Assembly (NCBI GenBank): GCA_011526585.1
Contig: WYBB01000052.1
Span: 53,358 to 117,357 of the forward strand
Length of the DNA stretch: 64,000 nucleotides
Direction: 5' to 3'
DNA from: Deltaproteobacteria bacterium
GTDB lineage: Bacteria; Myxococcota_A; UBA9042; PHBI01
In this document: piece after piece, positions 33,601 to 40,628 of the stretch
How the letters are laid out: every line of letters begins with the position of its first letter
Numbering within the stretch: the stretch's first letter is position 1
Made by a program: the position numbers and the translations under genes
Notes under the pieces: model-generated
Told to the model about the DNA's origin: nothing
Seen by the model: only the letters and a program-made list of their open reading frames with translations
The model's database searches: none

Positions 33601-35865
33601 GCGCACGCTGAGGCGGTCGGGCAGCTCGCTGAAGTCGAGGCTCGCGCCGGTCGCGTCGACGGCGACGAAGTCGAGCGGGGTCTCGACGCCGTTGATGCTG
33701 GTGCGGGGCAGGTCGAAGGCGACGACGACGTCGAGCGCGGTGTCGGTCTGCACGCCGCCGGACTGCACGTTGGGCAGGATGAGGGTGTAGACGAGCTCGC
33801 CCGCGCTGCCGCGCACCGGCGGGGCGACCTCGATGCGCGCGTGCTCGAAGCTCGGGATCGTCGGCCGGACCTGGGTCGGCTCGTGATCGACGTGCCAGGC
33901 GGTGATCCCATCGCGCGGCACAGGCTGGTGCTCGCCGACCGGGGTGTAGGCGTAACTGTTGAATAAGGATTGGTTTTCAATCGTGGCCAGCGGGCAGCCA
34001 TCGGCGGGCAGGTCGACGAGCACGTTGACCTGGGCGACGACGGTGTGAGGTGTGCCGGCCTCGTCGGGGAAGTAGGCGGAGGTGAGCTTGGCGACGGTGA
34101 AGGCGACCCAGCCGACGGTGGCGGGGTCGTCGGGCGGGGTCGTGGTCCACGAGCCATCGAGCGCGCCGGTCGTGACGTCGACCCCGGGAGGGTCGTCGGG
34201 TGCGCGCTCGCGGTCGCCGAGGTGATAGTAGACCTGGCCGGTGACCGCGGAAGGGAGATGGGCCGAGACGAAGGTCGTGCCCGGAGGCACCCGGTCGATC
34301 ATGAGGGTGTCGTCGAGGGCGGAGGCGCCGTTGTTGCTGGCGCGCAGCAGATAGGTCAGGGGCTCGCCATAGCCGACCGCGAGCCACCAGGCGTCGTCAG
34401 CGGCGGCCGAGGCGCCGCCTTCGCCTCGGATCTGATCGCCCTTGGCGTAGAAGCCGCTCGGGGCGTTGGGGATCCCGATGACGACGCGGTGGTGGGATGA
34501 GGCCGACTCGATGTGGTGGGCGCTGGTGAGGTGCGCGGTGTTGTCGAGGATCGTGCCGTCGGCGAGCTCGTGAGCGGGGCGCAGATCGAAGGCGTAGCGA
34601 AGGGTGGCGCGCGCGCCGACCGGCAGCGTCGCGAGGCGCCAGAAGATCGCGTTGGCGGGCACGACGATGCCGTCGACTTCGGTCTGGGCCGTGGTGAGCT
34701 CGCCGCCACCTTCGATGATGAAGTCGCCGAGCTTGGCGGCGAGGAGCTCGCTGACGTCGTCCCAGACGACGGGCTGGTGGTAGGCCTCGGTGCAGGTGGA
34801 GGGAGGGTCGAAGAAGTTGCCGAGGTCGAGCTGGTAGCCGAGGCGCTGGCCGGCGTCGATGTGGGCCTGGTCGTGGATCTTGAAGGTGTTGACGGAGGTC
34901 TTGCGGATCCAGGGCGCGGGTGCGGATCTTACGATAGTGGTGGCCGGGGGTGCGGTGGCGAGCGCGCTGTTGGCAGCGCGTGCGGCCGCGATGGAGGTGT
35001 AGATCGTGCCGTGGGTGGTGCCGGCGGGGGCGCGCACGGTGTAGCTCAGCTGCAGGGTGCTGCCGGGTTTGACGTCGCCGAGGTGCCACACGACGGAGTT
35101 GGCCGGGATGGGCGCGCCGTGGGCGAGCGTGGGCTCGGTGACGAAGGTGCCTTGGTGGGAGGCGCCGAGGAAGGAGAGCGCGGTGGGCTCACCGAAGGGA
35201 TCGGCGGCGGCGGTCGGCAGCGGGGCCCACACGATGAGGTCGCTGGCGCGGACGAGCGAGACGGCGGTGCGGACCTTGTAGAGGTGAGTCTGGCCGGAGC
35301 ATGGAGTGGCGGCCGCCTCCTGGGAGACGCGCACGAGCGCGCGCGGGTGCCAGGTGACGCGCAGGGCTTTGACGCGTGGGCTCAGGGTGATCGACCCGTG
35401 GGTGGGATCGGTGAGAGTGCGGGTGCTCATGGTGACGGACACGCGGCCGGACAAGGCGCTGGCCGGCACGGTCGGGTCGAGCTGGGCCATGGCGGTGTAC
35501 CCCGGGTCGTCCGAGGGGGAGAGCGACAACGGCCCGTAGCTGACGCCGTCCGAGCCGAGGAAGCGCACGGCGAGATCGCTCGGATCGATAGCGTCGTAGG
35601 CGAGGTAGATGCGGCCCCAGCGCTCGAAGGAGAGCGGGATCACCGGCACGGTGGTGACCTGCGCGTCGACCTCGCCGGTGGCGACGCGCACGAGCTGGGC
35701 GAGCGGATCGTGGTGGTAGCGGAAGCTGAGATCGGCGCTGATCGCGATCCCGGCGCGGTCGCTGAAGGTGTCGCTCCAATGGCCGCGATCCTGGTCGACC
35801 TGCGGCGCGGCGAGCGCCGGGCAGGCCTGGGCGAGGAAGAGCACGAGACACGTGGACCTGGTCAC
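21628..35865 (-). CDS. Giant modular secreted/surface protein (4745 aa)
   Basis: One uninterrupted 14.2-kb reading frame. Signal peptide (1-19, ending ALAAPQ), then many DUF11-type beta-sandwich repeats (roughly 60-1880 and 2890-3500; recurring GDTVTYQVLYHNRG-like phrases), a Trp-rich region of irregular VVWxxxGxxW repeats (about 1890-2855), four MopE-type Asp/Cys calcium-binding motifs (CNGADDDCDG style, about 3550-3765), Cys-rich CDDGDACT units (about 3795-3868), HAF repeats (LGTLGG...A.AI, about 3900-4290), HYR domains (about 4300-4560), a thrombospondin-3-like acidic stretch (about 4661-4698) and a C-terminal GG-rich motif, hydrophobic helix and Arg cluster resembling GlyGly/MYXO-CTERM sorting tails. 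Likely an exported Ca-binding adhesin or sheath/matrix protein. GTG start with GAGG 8 nt upstream. Transcribed alone. Confidence 0.8.
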   Translation of the reverse strand: MTRSTCLVLFLAQACPALAAPQVDQDRGHWSDTFSDRAGIAISADLSFRYHHDPLAQLVRVATGEVDAQVTTVPVIPLSFERWGRIYLAYDAIDPSDLAVRFLGSDGVSYGPLSLSPSDDPGYTAMAQLDPTVPASALSGRVSVTMSTRTLTDPTHGSITLSPRVKALRVTWHPRALVRVSQEAAATPCSGQTHLYKVRTAVSLVRASDLIVWAPLPTAAADPFGEPTALSFLGASHQGTFVTEPTLAHGAPIPANSVVWHLGDVKPGSTLQLSYTVRAPAGTTHGTIYTSIAAARAANSALATAPPATTIVRSAPAPWIRKTSVNTFKIHDQAHIDAGQRLGYQLDLGNFFDPPSTCTEAYHQPVVWDDVSELLAAKLGDFIIEGGGELTTAQTEVDGIVVPANAIFWRLATLPVGARATLRYAFDLRPAHELADGTILDNTAHLTSAHHIESASSHHRVVIGIPNAPSGFYAKGDQIRGEGGASAAADDAWWLAVGYGEPLTYLLRASNNGASALDDTLMIDRVPPGTTFVSAHLPSAVTGQVYYHLGDRERAPDDPPGVDVTTGALDGSWTTTPPDDPATVGWVAFTVAKLTSAYFPDEAGTPHTVVAQVNVLVDLPADGCPLATIENQSLFNSYAYTPVGEHQPVPRDGITAWHVDHEPTQVRPTIPSFEHARIEVAPPVRGSAGELVYTLILPNVQSGGVQTDTALDVVVAFDLPRTSINGVETPLDFVAVDATGASLDFSELPDRLSVRYSSIAPEATRTIGVMLHLPPGYVSDADLGMTARIAARDDVCGPIAATATASARAVGNPYLQVAKAVNLGVAAPGTELEYRLTWINTGDTVSTRTWIVDRVPDETRFLWSELPEDGGAVWFSSAAPPLLPSTLRDPDFAWSDALIRGSGLFVPGVVMPDQTVRAPDGMQPRWIAYLVDHAAFDPPQLPVGSAAAVRHRVAVLDDPGEGDISIPNTALVTSHELLAAISNEVRTLVALDPSLELARGCPEVVSVGQSFTYQLGYVNNSSNDDYRVRVVETLPPEVTLIGRRHDWNAVAAARYGTLAVPATLSGATLTWAPTLAIHPSEEVPLIALEGGSVSITLTVAPGVPTGTFVTLSGTATAESQDGGASQTLFTACRVLVDNPDLGVRKLVDQPEPVAGELVTFAIVVANRGNQAADAVSIVDTLPDELEYVPGSTFVTTSGWGFLGPADPVVAGQVLSWGLANGNALGKDGGAPGRFPGQSGDVTLTFRARVRAGVPAARTFTNRVDVATTTGEDLTYPNTASVTLRTPRPNVYVDKLAPAQALPGDAIRYRIRYGNSSRQASGPMVIIDRLYDHPIPAPDGAVDVTYLGHVVTHGERVYFHDAPLDGPPPTFGPDPSADGWRDTPLAVSEVRWLAIASDDVPGMAGPWDVFVDVALVAPGGVLVPAGAAVDNAVLAHLLEAVDEDPSDDSDSVTTRTPGVDISLRLACDPVGAFPGVLPGDDVSLVMTLTNTGTVPAFGLRLDYSAPSWLDPTGDDGASAVILSAAGAPSAAIDPSGRPLGAPLAWVAGASGWTLGAPAAGAGFYGEVGLAPGSRAVLTLRGRVKSHIASGAEVVQAASATVDFADKPEEIADNNAETCATLVVRPDPFVHKRASVTGAVGADERIRYEIAYNNLGAAPAADVTLEDFLPEGARLVLGSFSDLPADARLELDDGSGTWSYQPRGNAGDRDAAVRALRLVWDEALPAPANATFAQDSEPEWALGTFDGTAVLPGRDAVGLGGGTGDAVLNGIAIADPDAVAQGSYTSPVLPAADAGRVVEWTRVLVAQSGAALGELAIDVLDGQTGEVLIAGALPDEAGAIPLTIDPVAHPSLVLRAHLSGRGVRCDLQDGPPMPLPTARPSTFSSTPGMPTMCTSKGEVFLNITNDDLRYGPRIRDALVWKPLASPDEVSHLPAGDYSSVEVGWFLTEDLVTGHGVLEGGLRRPVVWDRDGEGWALQSLPTDSATPSGDIWLGHWDPVQLTLFGDDAVRVYHWYRDDNGAWQDVALALLPETTSCDSRGAYDGLVIGMCQRAGGGELPVAWRGAGASWALEPLPYDTDRGAPWPQWIFADGSIYGDRSGDSVIVHWRYAQGAWVREDFPAVEGLLWMLQSFANELDLIAGDGGHSDGRNRSLVWERGANGWALSWLPIPDDASGSRLSLRTADDSIYAGQVRIGQYEHAVVWAKRESGEGYFYQLVPVSGLYGSYPHEFTFDGRLAVNHYDPGLGGTALVAFELTRQGDAFTFTPRPLDTAEYLAGNLFSGARTHLDRPRFAAQRPACDFYVGQINGMTTVWDPSAELTPIPAVRFDVKGYHEERGGVLYEYLGYYLGYSYRRQFPWNTIWRPHPDEGLVPYALVTPGPADQPGIAVAASPDGKHLLGNITLLSEQSGRVAAWTYDESRDTYDGHLLEGLGPHGFVSSQSSSTAENYAPYAVFGQSTPPGGQSRSGYWLYSPYAEHGWVWADAVTGSDRPLQTAYASGDDFTLFFADNPSRHTVLVWDDANATTGLREVVLDPPAGDLYLGLQHWAVGHDGLIVGYAGDNDGSQPVLYHRTGRFSWQPEKPFPREYLGTAYAASQVPHLETGLPLVFGIAHRPGIDPGQPTIFEPDAQGDYHIVRFSPPPGFTSFSPYDGGWPAANQVSGRDKGGLRFGLVGGMSQRSGPPHPTLQIPDGQGGWDPVALPLPDGVHWATFVQAVTQGPLIIAYGSEGDLATGTTTVLVAWTFPDGDLRHPVARRLVLPDGSLLGGLYNPYGGSAPLFDARGVHVAGPVLSGYYGPESLRVHLVYRPGGALDLIPDPDRIFYNSDPAIATSATSPLVVAQVVNPWDRPAIWGCTGGRGPALERWDVSFASDRHPSFGYEIETPDRCQDELVNTAVITTSSPEITTANNASVVTNEVAPAEVAVTLEVDRGVATYGDVLTWLATVTNAGPGPAQDVTATLRLPDGNADPGEVLVRSWPLLAPGESVDLEGNVTIFNAQGGLAYSASAVVSSGSIDCDPGDDSASATSIVGSLPNLWVDLSAPPTVRVGEPFEILVTLGNDGNAPSAGEVSLRTTLPAGLVVRAISLTPSDVDPLRWTWPGFDPDGNATTHRQIAIEALIDDCDALGVTLPLSAEVASAVDVNDADDRDSASSTVQGPAGRVLAEVFPTHGSAAPGDTVTYQVLYHNRGTGPARDVAIAATIPVGTSLIPGSVTGGGQVQGDEVIWAIPGPLVPGESGAAAFAVRVLADAPSSLEGVARVVIASPANSATCPAQAPFASVTVGAGLHIDKQASRHLACGEPIDWRLTVHNRGEAPAEGLVITDALAPGLDYLPGSIHSSPSARGDERGAPILVFTIDVLAPGEIATLDYRTTSPTNSGITTNVALVEIDGAVAARSAVVPLRIDCDGALGLEKSFHGGCAMLDDALAVTLRYTNRGATTLAGVVVTDHLQPGLTPGTLPPGATWDPTTRTITASVGDLAPGANGDLTYTLTLAPSIAPGALIWNSAAIAASGVEPQLSNAVHAPVFSCDDGDPCTVDACSPLLGCSHTLTPVDAAEICNGADDDCDGAIDAADADLILVPCELQAGVCEGAAKTADLCQGGRWLECDASAYEAHSGGLYDPRDDTCDAVDQDCDGQPDQGYAATFTTCGVGACAREGLTACVAGQVTDSCTPGAPTREVCNALDDDCDGLIDAADDSLLTDQACELTHGVCQGATKSAAHCVNGDWRPCELADYARHSNGLHAARDLTCNALDEDCDGQLDEDYPPLTTICGHGDCAASGVTACQGGLVVDLCAPRPDLTACDDGDACTATSECFAGVCRATRFTDCDDENPCTIDRCDPAAGCIREPAPSGACDDGDACTDGDVCAAGACRGVARTCADPDACQLPATCNPATGVCDYPVRPGDVPVPIRLTDLGTLGGERSAALAIAGERIVGWAETADGRRHAAAWVAGRALDLSPEADDALAVGVDASGHAVGVRITAGSCAVFVAVIDEAGGAMVDDAWRCDASDAAAVPIVGPTPSGHFAGSGVSAGGAPQSYHARGVAEAAVAFGPHEVLALSDTGIVGGATDLAGARHAFRWSRAAGFEDLGPGVALAVDLAGVGVGTRPGANGDVRATLFPLVGAAVELGTLGGASSAATAIDGAGRVVGWSERADGKVHAFAWTEASGMVDLGAPLDGESYPTHLGASSWLGGLGTTAWGTVGALIWDEHGAPHAVDPLGAHEVTLAGLGDGGMLGGTLHFGATRRAFYFDLVRGSEALPTLGGASATAAAIAQDGRLVGEADLDDARAHAFVSSVPATSCVDCPSDDEPPFIACPVFRGAVECEAGGATVELGQPSVRDACGLPVTVTDDAPERFELGQTAVTYTATDAASNRASCVTTVVVADMRPPVLQCPEALDLPVDPGVCGALVRIPWSVADACDGDAVDVFGPDGLLADGDVGFFVGPGTREIALVAIDGAGHAATCRTRVTVGAPLGLTISCSPELTLDAPPEVCGHPEALSAQVLDLCAPTLSARSASDAFPIGTTEVVFEADNDRGEHARCTTRLTVRDVTPPALACNTPSTPLSAPALLRPTASDACTATLELARVRCVRVDDAGAESPAPGCEIALDPSGEAVIVRAVPALDPVNPAARLEARFDAIARDPSGNVTEQACAATLVGDDSEPEPEPDQDGDRVLDIDDNCVAVPNADQADLDLDGLGDACDPSPYDGLRAHGDGGCTGGPGGGLLALLATALHRISLLLYRRRPRRSAR

Positions 35866-35948
35866 GGCTTGACCTCTCTGGGTTCGAGGGGCGAGCGGCC
35901 GCGGCTGTTGACGGAGTGCGACCCGGAGAATGGGGGGAACCCGAAGAC

Positions 35949-35977
35949 GGTATCAAGATGGCGACCCGCGCGTAAAC
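35949..35977 (-). promoter_or_regulatory. Possible promoter of the giant gene
   Basis: On the minus strand GTTTAC (35977-35972), a 17-bp spacer and GATACC (35954-35949). The leader would be about 75 nt. The match to consensus is modest. Confidence 0.3.
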
Positions 35978-36106
35978 AACGGGAACCGGGTGAGTCGCGT
36001 CGAACGAGCGAAGGGGGCGGATGCGCGGGTGGGGTCACGACGAAGCCGCGGGCGCGGCGGCAGGATCGCAAACCGGTTGCGCTCTGACGGGCTGCGTGGC
36101 GCGGCG

Positions 36107-38353
36107 TCAGTCGGCGCGGCGGGTGACGGTGGCGACCGCGTTGTAGTCCGGGATGCGCGAGACGGGGGAGCGGCGGCGCGGGTCGAGGAGCGCGTTGCCC
36201 TCGGGCCAGTGCACCTGGAGGCTGCCCGGGGCGACCGGGGCGATCCTGACGCGGCCGGCGACGCTGCCGAACTCGTTGCTCAGGGTGATCGGCGCGCCGT
36301 CGGCGAGGCCGAGGCGCTCGGCGTCGCTCGGGCTCATGAGCACGTGGTCGCGCGCGGCGCCGGTCAGGCGATCGACCTCCTCGTGTACCATCGAGTTGAA
36401 CTGCTTGCCGCGGCGCGAGGTGACGAAGAAGGCGCCGGGCGGCACGCGCTCGGGCGGCAGCGGCACGGGCTGGAGGCGGGCCTTGCCGGTCGCGGTCGGG
36501 AAGCGCCAGCCGGCGCAGAGGTGGGGCCCGCCGTACTGGACCTGATCGCCCTTCTGGGCGAGGGTCTCGATGCCTTGATAGAGCGGCACGACCTCGGCGA
36601 TCTCCTGGCGCAGTGCGGCGGTCGAGGGATAGGACAGGCGCTCGGCGAGCTCGGGGCGCACGCGGCGCGCGAGCTCGAGCAGGACCTCGCCCTCCCAGCG
36701 CGCGTCGGGGATGCGCGGGCCGGGGATCTCGGGGCTGAAGATGATGCGCCGCTCGGTCGAGGTCTCGGTGACGCCGCCGGGGATCTCGTAGCGTGTCATC
36801 GCCGGCAGGACGAGCACGGTCTCGGCCGGATCGATGAACATCTGGCGCGTGAGCACGAGGTCCTGGTGCACGCGCAGCGGGACCCTGGCGAGCGCGGCGC
36901 TCACACCCCTGGGGTCGGGCAAGACGTCGACGAAGCTGCCGCCGATCGACCAGAGCAGATCGAGGGCGCCGGCGTGGGCGAGGTCGATGAGCTCGGGCGC
37001 GGTCTTGCCGGGCGCCTCGGGCACGGCGAAGCCCCAGCGCTCGGAGAGCGCGCGGGCGTGGTCGGGGGTGATCGGCAGGCCGCCGGGGAGCGCGGTCGCG
37101 TAGGCGCCCATCTCGGCGCCGCCCTGCACGCCGGAGTGGCCGCGGATCGGCATCATGCCCGAGCCCTCGTGGCCGACGAAGCCCTTGAGCAGGCCGAGGT
37201 TGAGGATCTGGCGCACGGCGTCTTCGCCGAAGTCGTGCTGGGTCATGCCCATCGACCAGACGAAGACCGCGCGGCGGGCGCCGCCGACGAGGGCGCCGAA
37301 GGCCTCCATCGCGGCGCGGGGGGCCCCGGAGCGGCGCTCGAGCTCCGACCACGAGGCGGCCTCGACGGTGGCGCGCAAGGGCTCGAGGCCCTCGGTGTGC
37401 GCGGCGAGGAAGTCGGCGGCGACGAGACCGGCGGCGAGCATGTGCTTCATCGCGCCGGCGATGAAGGCGATGTCTCCGCCGGGAGACACCAGGAAGGTGT
37501 CGGTCGCGAGCTTCGTGCCGAAGAGGGCGGACTCGACGACCGAGGGGATCCAGTAGCGGAGCATGCCGGGCTCGGCGAAGGCGTTGACGATGGCGACGCG
37601 CGTGCCGGCCTTGCGGGCGAGATAGAGGTACTTGGTGGCGACGGGCTGGTTGTTGGCGACGTTGGAGCCGAAGAAGACGACGAGGTCGGTGCCGATCCAG
37701 TCCTTGTAGGAGCAGGTCGAGGCGCCGACGCCGAGCGCGTCCTTGAGGGCGTAGGTCGAGGGCGCGTGGCAGATGCGCGCGGCGTTGTCGAGGTTGTTGG
37801 TGCCGAGCGCGCGGATGGCCTTCTGGGCGGCGTAGTAGGTCTCGTTGGGCAGGCCGCGCGCCGTGAGGTAGAAGCCGAGGCGCTCGGGGGCGGACGCCTT
37901 GACCTTGTCGGCGACGAGCGCGAGCGCGTCGGGCCAGGGGATAGGGACGAAGCCGGGGTCGCCGGCGCGGCGCACGAGCGGGGTCGGGATGCGGCCGAGC
38001 GCGCGCAGCTCCTTGTTGGTCGCGGTGACGAGCGGCCCGAGGTCGGTGACGACGCCGGGGTCGAAGGCGGGCATGGTGTTGAGGCGGAGGAGCCGCAGGC
38101 GGATGTTGCAGAGGTGCACGCCGGGCTGGGTCCAGTCGCGAAGCCCGGTGGTGCCGAGCGCGCAGCCGTCGCAGACGCCGTCGCGGAGGATGCGCCAGGC
38201 GAAGCGGCGGGCGCCCTTGTTGTCGCGAAAGGCGCGCAGGAGCTCGGCGAAGTTGTTGGGGCGCTGCAGGCCGACGCCGAAGGGGCGCCAGCTCGCCCAG
38301 AGCGAAGGGCGCCAGAAGCGCTTGGGTTTGCGGAGCGGCATAGGCGCGTGCAC
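36107..38353 (-). CDS. FdhF/YdeP-family molybdopterin oxidoreductase
   Basis: 748 aa, close to YdeP length. It binds a bis-MGD molybdenum cofactor. It shows CDGCALG near residue 61, NNLDNAARICHAPSTYALKDALGVGAST (the formate-dehydrogenase-like active-site region without selenocysteine), FGSNVANNQPV, a MPIRGHSGVQGG segment and a C-terminal molybdopterin-dinucleotide domain (RRGKQFNSMVHEEVDRLTG). The N-terminal Cys set is reduced compared with formate dehydrogenases, so a complete 4Fe-4S site is doubtful. Physiological substrate is unknown in the family; acid resistance is one proposal for YdeP. GTG at 38353 or ATG at 38341. Divergent, 38 bp away, from a MobA-FdhD maturation gene. Confidence 0.85.
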   Translation of the reverse strand: MHAPMPLRKPKRFWRPSLWASWRPFGVGLQRPNNFAELLRAFRDNKGARRFAWRILRDGVCDGCALGTTGLRDWTQPGVHLCNIRLRLLRLNTMPAFDPGVVTDLGPLVTATNKELRALGRIPTPLVRRAGDPGFVPIPWPDALALVADKVKASAPERLGFYLTARGLPNETYYAAQKAIRALGTNNLDNAARICHAPSTYALKDALGVGASTCSYKDWIGTDLVVFFGSNVANNQPVATKYLYLARKAGTRVAIVNAFAEPGMLRYWIPSVVESALFGTKLATDTFLVSPGGDIAFIAGAMKHMLAAGLVAADFLAAHTEGLEPLRATVEAASWSELERRSGAPRAAMEAFGALVGGARRAVFVWSMGMTQHDFGEDAVRQILNLGLLKGFVGHEGSGMMPIRGHSGVQGGAEMGAYATALPGGLPITPDHARALSERWGFAVPEAPGKTAPELIDLAHAGALDLLWSIGGSFVDVLPDPRGVSAALARVPLRVHQDLVLTRQMFIDPAETVLVLPAMTRYEIPGGVTETSTERRIIFSPEIPGPRIPDARWEGEVLLELARRVRPELAERLSYPSTAALRQEIAEVVPLYQGIETLAQKGDQVQYGGPHLCAGWRFPTATGKARLQPVPLPPERVPPGAFFVTSRRGKQFNSMVHEEVDRLTGAARDHVLMSPSDAERLGLADGAPITLSNEFGSVAGRVRIAPVAPGSLQVHWPEGNALLDPRRRSPVSRIPDYNAVATVTRRAD

Positions 38354-38391
38354 GATGCCGGAGGAGGGCGCGATGGTCCAGGGGTGCGAGC

Positions 38392-39777
38392 GTGGCTGAG
38401 CGCGGCGCAGGCGAGCGCGGCGAAGGAGGCGAGGGCTTGCTCGGCGCGGTGCTGGCGGGTGGGCGCTCGGCGCGCTTCGGGGTGGACAAGAGCCGGGTCG
38501 AGATCGGCGGGGTGGCGCTCGTCGAGAGGGTGGCGCGCGTGCTCGGCGGGGTCGTCGCCGAGGTGGTGATCGTCGGCGGAGCGGCGAGCGAGATCGACGA
38601 GCCGGAGCCGGGCGCGGGGCCGCTGCAGGCGGTGGTGGCGGCGCTCGAGGAGGCGCGACGGCGCGGGTATCGGGGCGTGGTCATCCTGGCGTGTGACCTG
38701 CCGGCGATCGATCCTGCGACGGTGGCGAGGCTGGCAGCGCCGTTGGGTGAAGGCATGCTGGCGCGGGTGCCGCGGGTGGGCGGGCGCCTGCAGGTGCTGG
38801 CGGCGCGCTACGAGGTGGCGGCGCTGGAGGTGCTCACGGCGGCGTGGCAGGCGGGCGAGCGCAGCCTGACCCGGGCGGTTGCGGGGCTCGGCGCGGGGCG
38901 GGTGGAGGCGCACGACGGCTGGGAGGCCGTGGCGCTGTCGGACGCGGACACGCCGGAGGCGTTGCGAAAGATCCTGCGGTCGATCGGCGCGCCGGTGGCG
39001 GAGGTCGAGGTCGTGCGTGAGCCCGGGGGGGTGCGCGAGGTGGACGAGGTCGCGCGCGAGGAGCCGCTCGAGATCGTCGTCGACGGTGCGCCGCTGGCGG
39101 TGCTCCTGCGCACCCCGTCCGGGGTCGAGGACGACCTCTCGCTGGCGGCGGGGTTTCTCCTGGCGGAGGGGGTGATCGAGCGGCGCGCGGACCTCGACGC
39201 GCTCGGGCCGTGTGAGGATCCGGCGGCCGAGCATGGCGAAAACCGGGTGCTGGTGACGCTCGCGCCGGGGGTCGAGGCGCCGGCGGGGGCGCGGCGGGCG
39301 TTCGTGACGGGGGCGTCGTGCGGCCTCTGCGGCAAGCAGGCGATCGCGGACCTGGCGCGGCGACTGCCCGAGCGGCGCTGGGGCGCGCGGCCGGAGGCGG
39401 CGGCGATCGACGCCATGCAGGCGGCGGTGCGGGCGAGGCAGGCGGGCTTCACCGCGACCGGCGGGCTGCACGCGGCGGCGATCTTCGAAGCCGAGCGCCT
39501 GGTCGAGCTCGCCGAGGACGTCGGGCGGCACAACGCGGTCGACAAGGTGTTCGGGCGTGCGCTCAGGCGGGGCGAGCTGCCGCTGTCGGGGCGGTGCCTC
39601 TGGGTCTCGGGGCGGGTCTCGTTCGAGCTCGTGCAGAAGGCGCTCGTCGCGGGGGTCGACGCGCTGGTCGCGGTGGGCGCGCCGACGGCGTTGGCGGTGG
39701 AGCTGGCGCGGAATGGGAGGCTCTGGCTGGTCGGCTTCGCGCGCGACGGGCGCTTCAACGTGTACGCGGGGGCGTGA
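38392..39777 (+). CDS. MobA-FdhD fusion: molybdenum cofactor guanylylation and sulfuration
   Basis: 461 aa. Residues about 15-205 are MobA-like: AVLAGGRSARFGVDKSRVEIGG is the GTP/Mg site and LACDLPAIDP the NTP-transferase DLP motif; MobA joins GMP to molybdopterin. Residues about 206-461 are FdhD-like: VEDDLSLAAGFLLAEGVI, TGASCGLCGK with the CxxC cysteines that carry sulfur from the cysteine desulfurase to formate dehydrogenase, FTATGGLHAAAIF and DVGRHNAVDKVFG. Both domains look intact. Next to the FdhF/YdeP-like gene this makes a self-contained maturation unit. GTG start at 38392 with AGGGG upstream. Confidence 0.88.
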   Translation: MAERGAGERGEGGEGLLGAVLAGGRSARFGVDKSRVEIGGVALVERVARVLGGVVAEVVIVGGAASEIDEPEPGAGPLQAVVAALEEARRRGYRGVVILACDLPAIDPATVARLAAPLGEGMLARVPRVGGRLQVLAARYEVAALEVLTAAWQAGERSLTRAVAGLGAGRVEAHDGWEAVALSDADTPEALRKILRSIGAPVAEVEVVREPGGVREVDEVAREEPLEIVVDGAPLAVLLRTPSGVEDDLSLAAGFLLAEGVIERRADLDALGPCEDPAAEHGENRVLVTLAPGVEAPAGARRAFVTGASCGLCGKQAIADLARRLPERRWGARPEAAAIDAMQAAVRARQAGFTATGGLHAAAIFEAERLVELAEDVGRHNAVDKVFGRALRRGELPLSGRCLWVSGRVSFELVQKALVAGVDALVAVGAPTALAVELARNGRLWLVGFARDGRFNVYAGA

Positions 39778-40621
39778 GGGCGAGGCACCAGCCGTCGGGC
39801 GTCTCGGCGGCGAGCTCGTCCTCGGCGAGCTTGATGAGGTGGGCGAGCGCAGAGCGGCGGGCGAGCGGCAGGAGCGGCGACGCGAGCTCCGGATAGGCGG
39901 CGCGGGTCAGCGCGTCGAGCGAGCGCGGCTCGGGGCCGAGCGCGGCGAGGACCTGCGCCTCGCGCTGCGCGCGGTGGGCGAGGTAGTGCGACAGGTGCGC
40001 GGTGACCGCCGCGGCTCCCTCGATCGGCGCGCCATGGGCGGGCACGAGGAGCTTCGCGCCGAGCGCCATGAGGGCGCGCAGCGAGGCGAGGTAGCTCGCC
40101 ATGTGGCCGTCGGGGGGATCGACGATGATCGTGCCGATGGTGGCGACCATGTCGCCGGCGATGAGGATCCCGCGCGCGGCGTCGTGCAGCACGATGTGGC
40201 CGGAGGCGTGGCCGGGCGTGTGATGTATTGTAAACGTGCCGAGCTGCTCGCCGGGCTCGAGCGCGCGGTCGACCTCGAGCACACCTTCCAGGAGAGCGGC
40301 GGTGCGGGCGTGGGCCCAGATCGGCAGGCCGGCCCGGGACGCCAGCCACGCGGCGGCGCCGACGTGGTCGGCGTGGTGGTGGGTGAGCACGATGGCGCGC
40401 GGGGTGCGCCCGGCCGCGGTGCGGGCGTCGAGGGCGGCGAGGAGGGTCGAGCGCTCGGCGTCGAAGGGCGTGGCCGGATCGACGATGAAGGGCGCGTGCT
40501 CGGCGAGCACGGTGTTGGTCGCGGTCGCCGGCGGCAGGGTCGGCGTGCGCAGGGCGAAGACGTCGAGGTCGGGCGCGGGAGACCAGGCCGGAGGCGGGGA
40601 CGCGGTGGAGACGAGCGCCAT
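39755..40621 (-). CDS. Metallo-beta-lactamase-fold hydrolase (LACTB2-like)
   Basis: 288 aa. The zinc motif THHHADHVG (HxHxDH, about residues 77-85), HHTPGHASGH and the later AGDMV Asp and PAHGAP His are all present, so the dinuclear site should be active. The C-terminal winged-helix-like tail (SHYLAHRAQREAQVL...) matches LACTB2/ribonuclease-related relatives; thioester hydrolases share the layout. The ATG at 40621 was chosen over longer forms because homology and codon bias begin there. Its last 23 bp overlap the convergent MobA-FdhD gene. Confidence 0.85.
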   Translation of the reverse strand: MALVSTASPPPAWSPAPDLDVFALRTPTLPPATATNTVLAEHAPFIVDPATPFDAERSTLLAALDARTAAGRTPRAIVLTHHHADHVGAAAWLASRAGLPIWAHARTAALLEGVLEVDRALEPGEQLGTFTIHHTPGHASGHIVLHDAARGILIAGDMVATIGTIIVDPPDGHMASYLASLRALMALGAKLLVPAHGAPIEGAAAVTAHLSHYLAHRAQREAQVLAALGPEPRSLDALTRAAYPELASPLLPLARRSALAHLIKLAEDELAAETPDGWCLALTPPRTR

Positions 40622-40628
40622 CGGGGCG

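Noticed and set aside
36107..38353. Selenocysteine formate dehydrogenase
   Set aside because: No in-frame TGA in the active-site region; the position reads RICHAPS, as in the YdeP-type subgroup.
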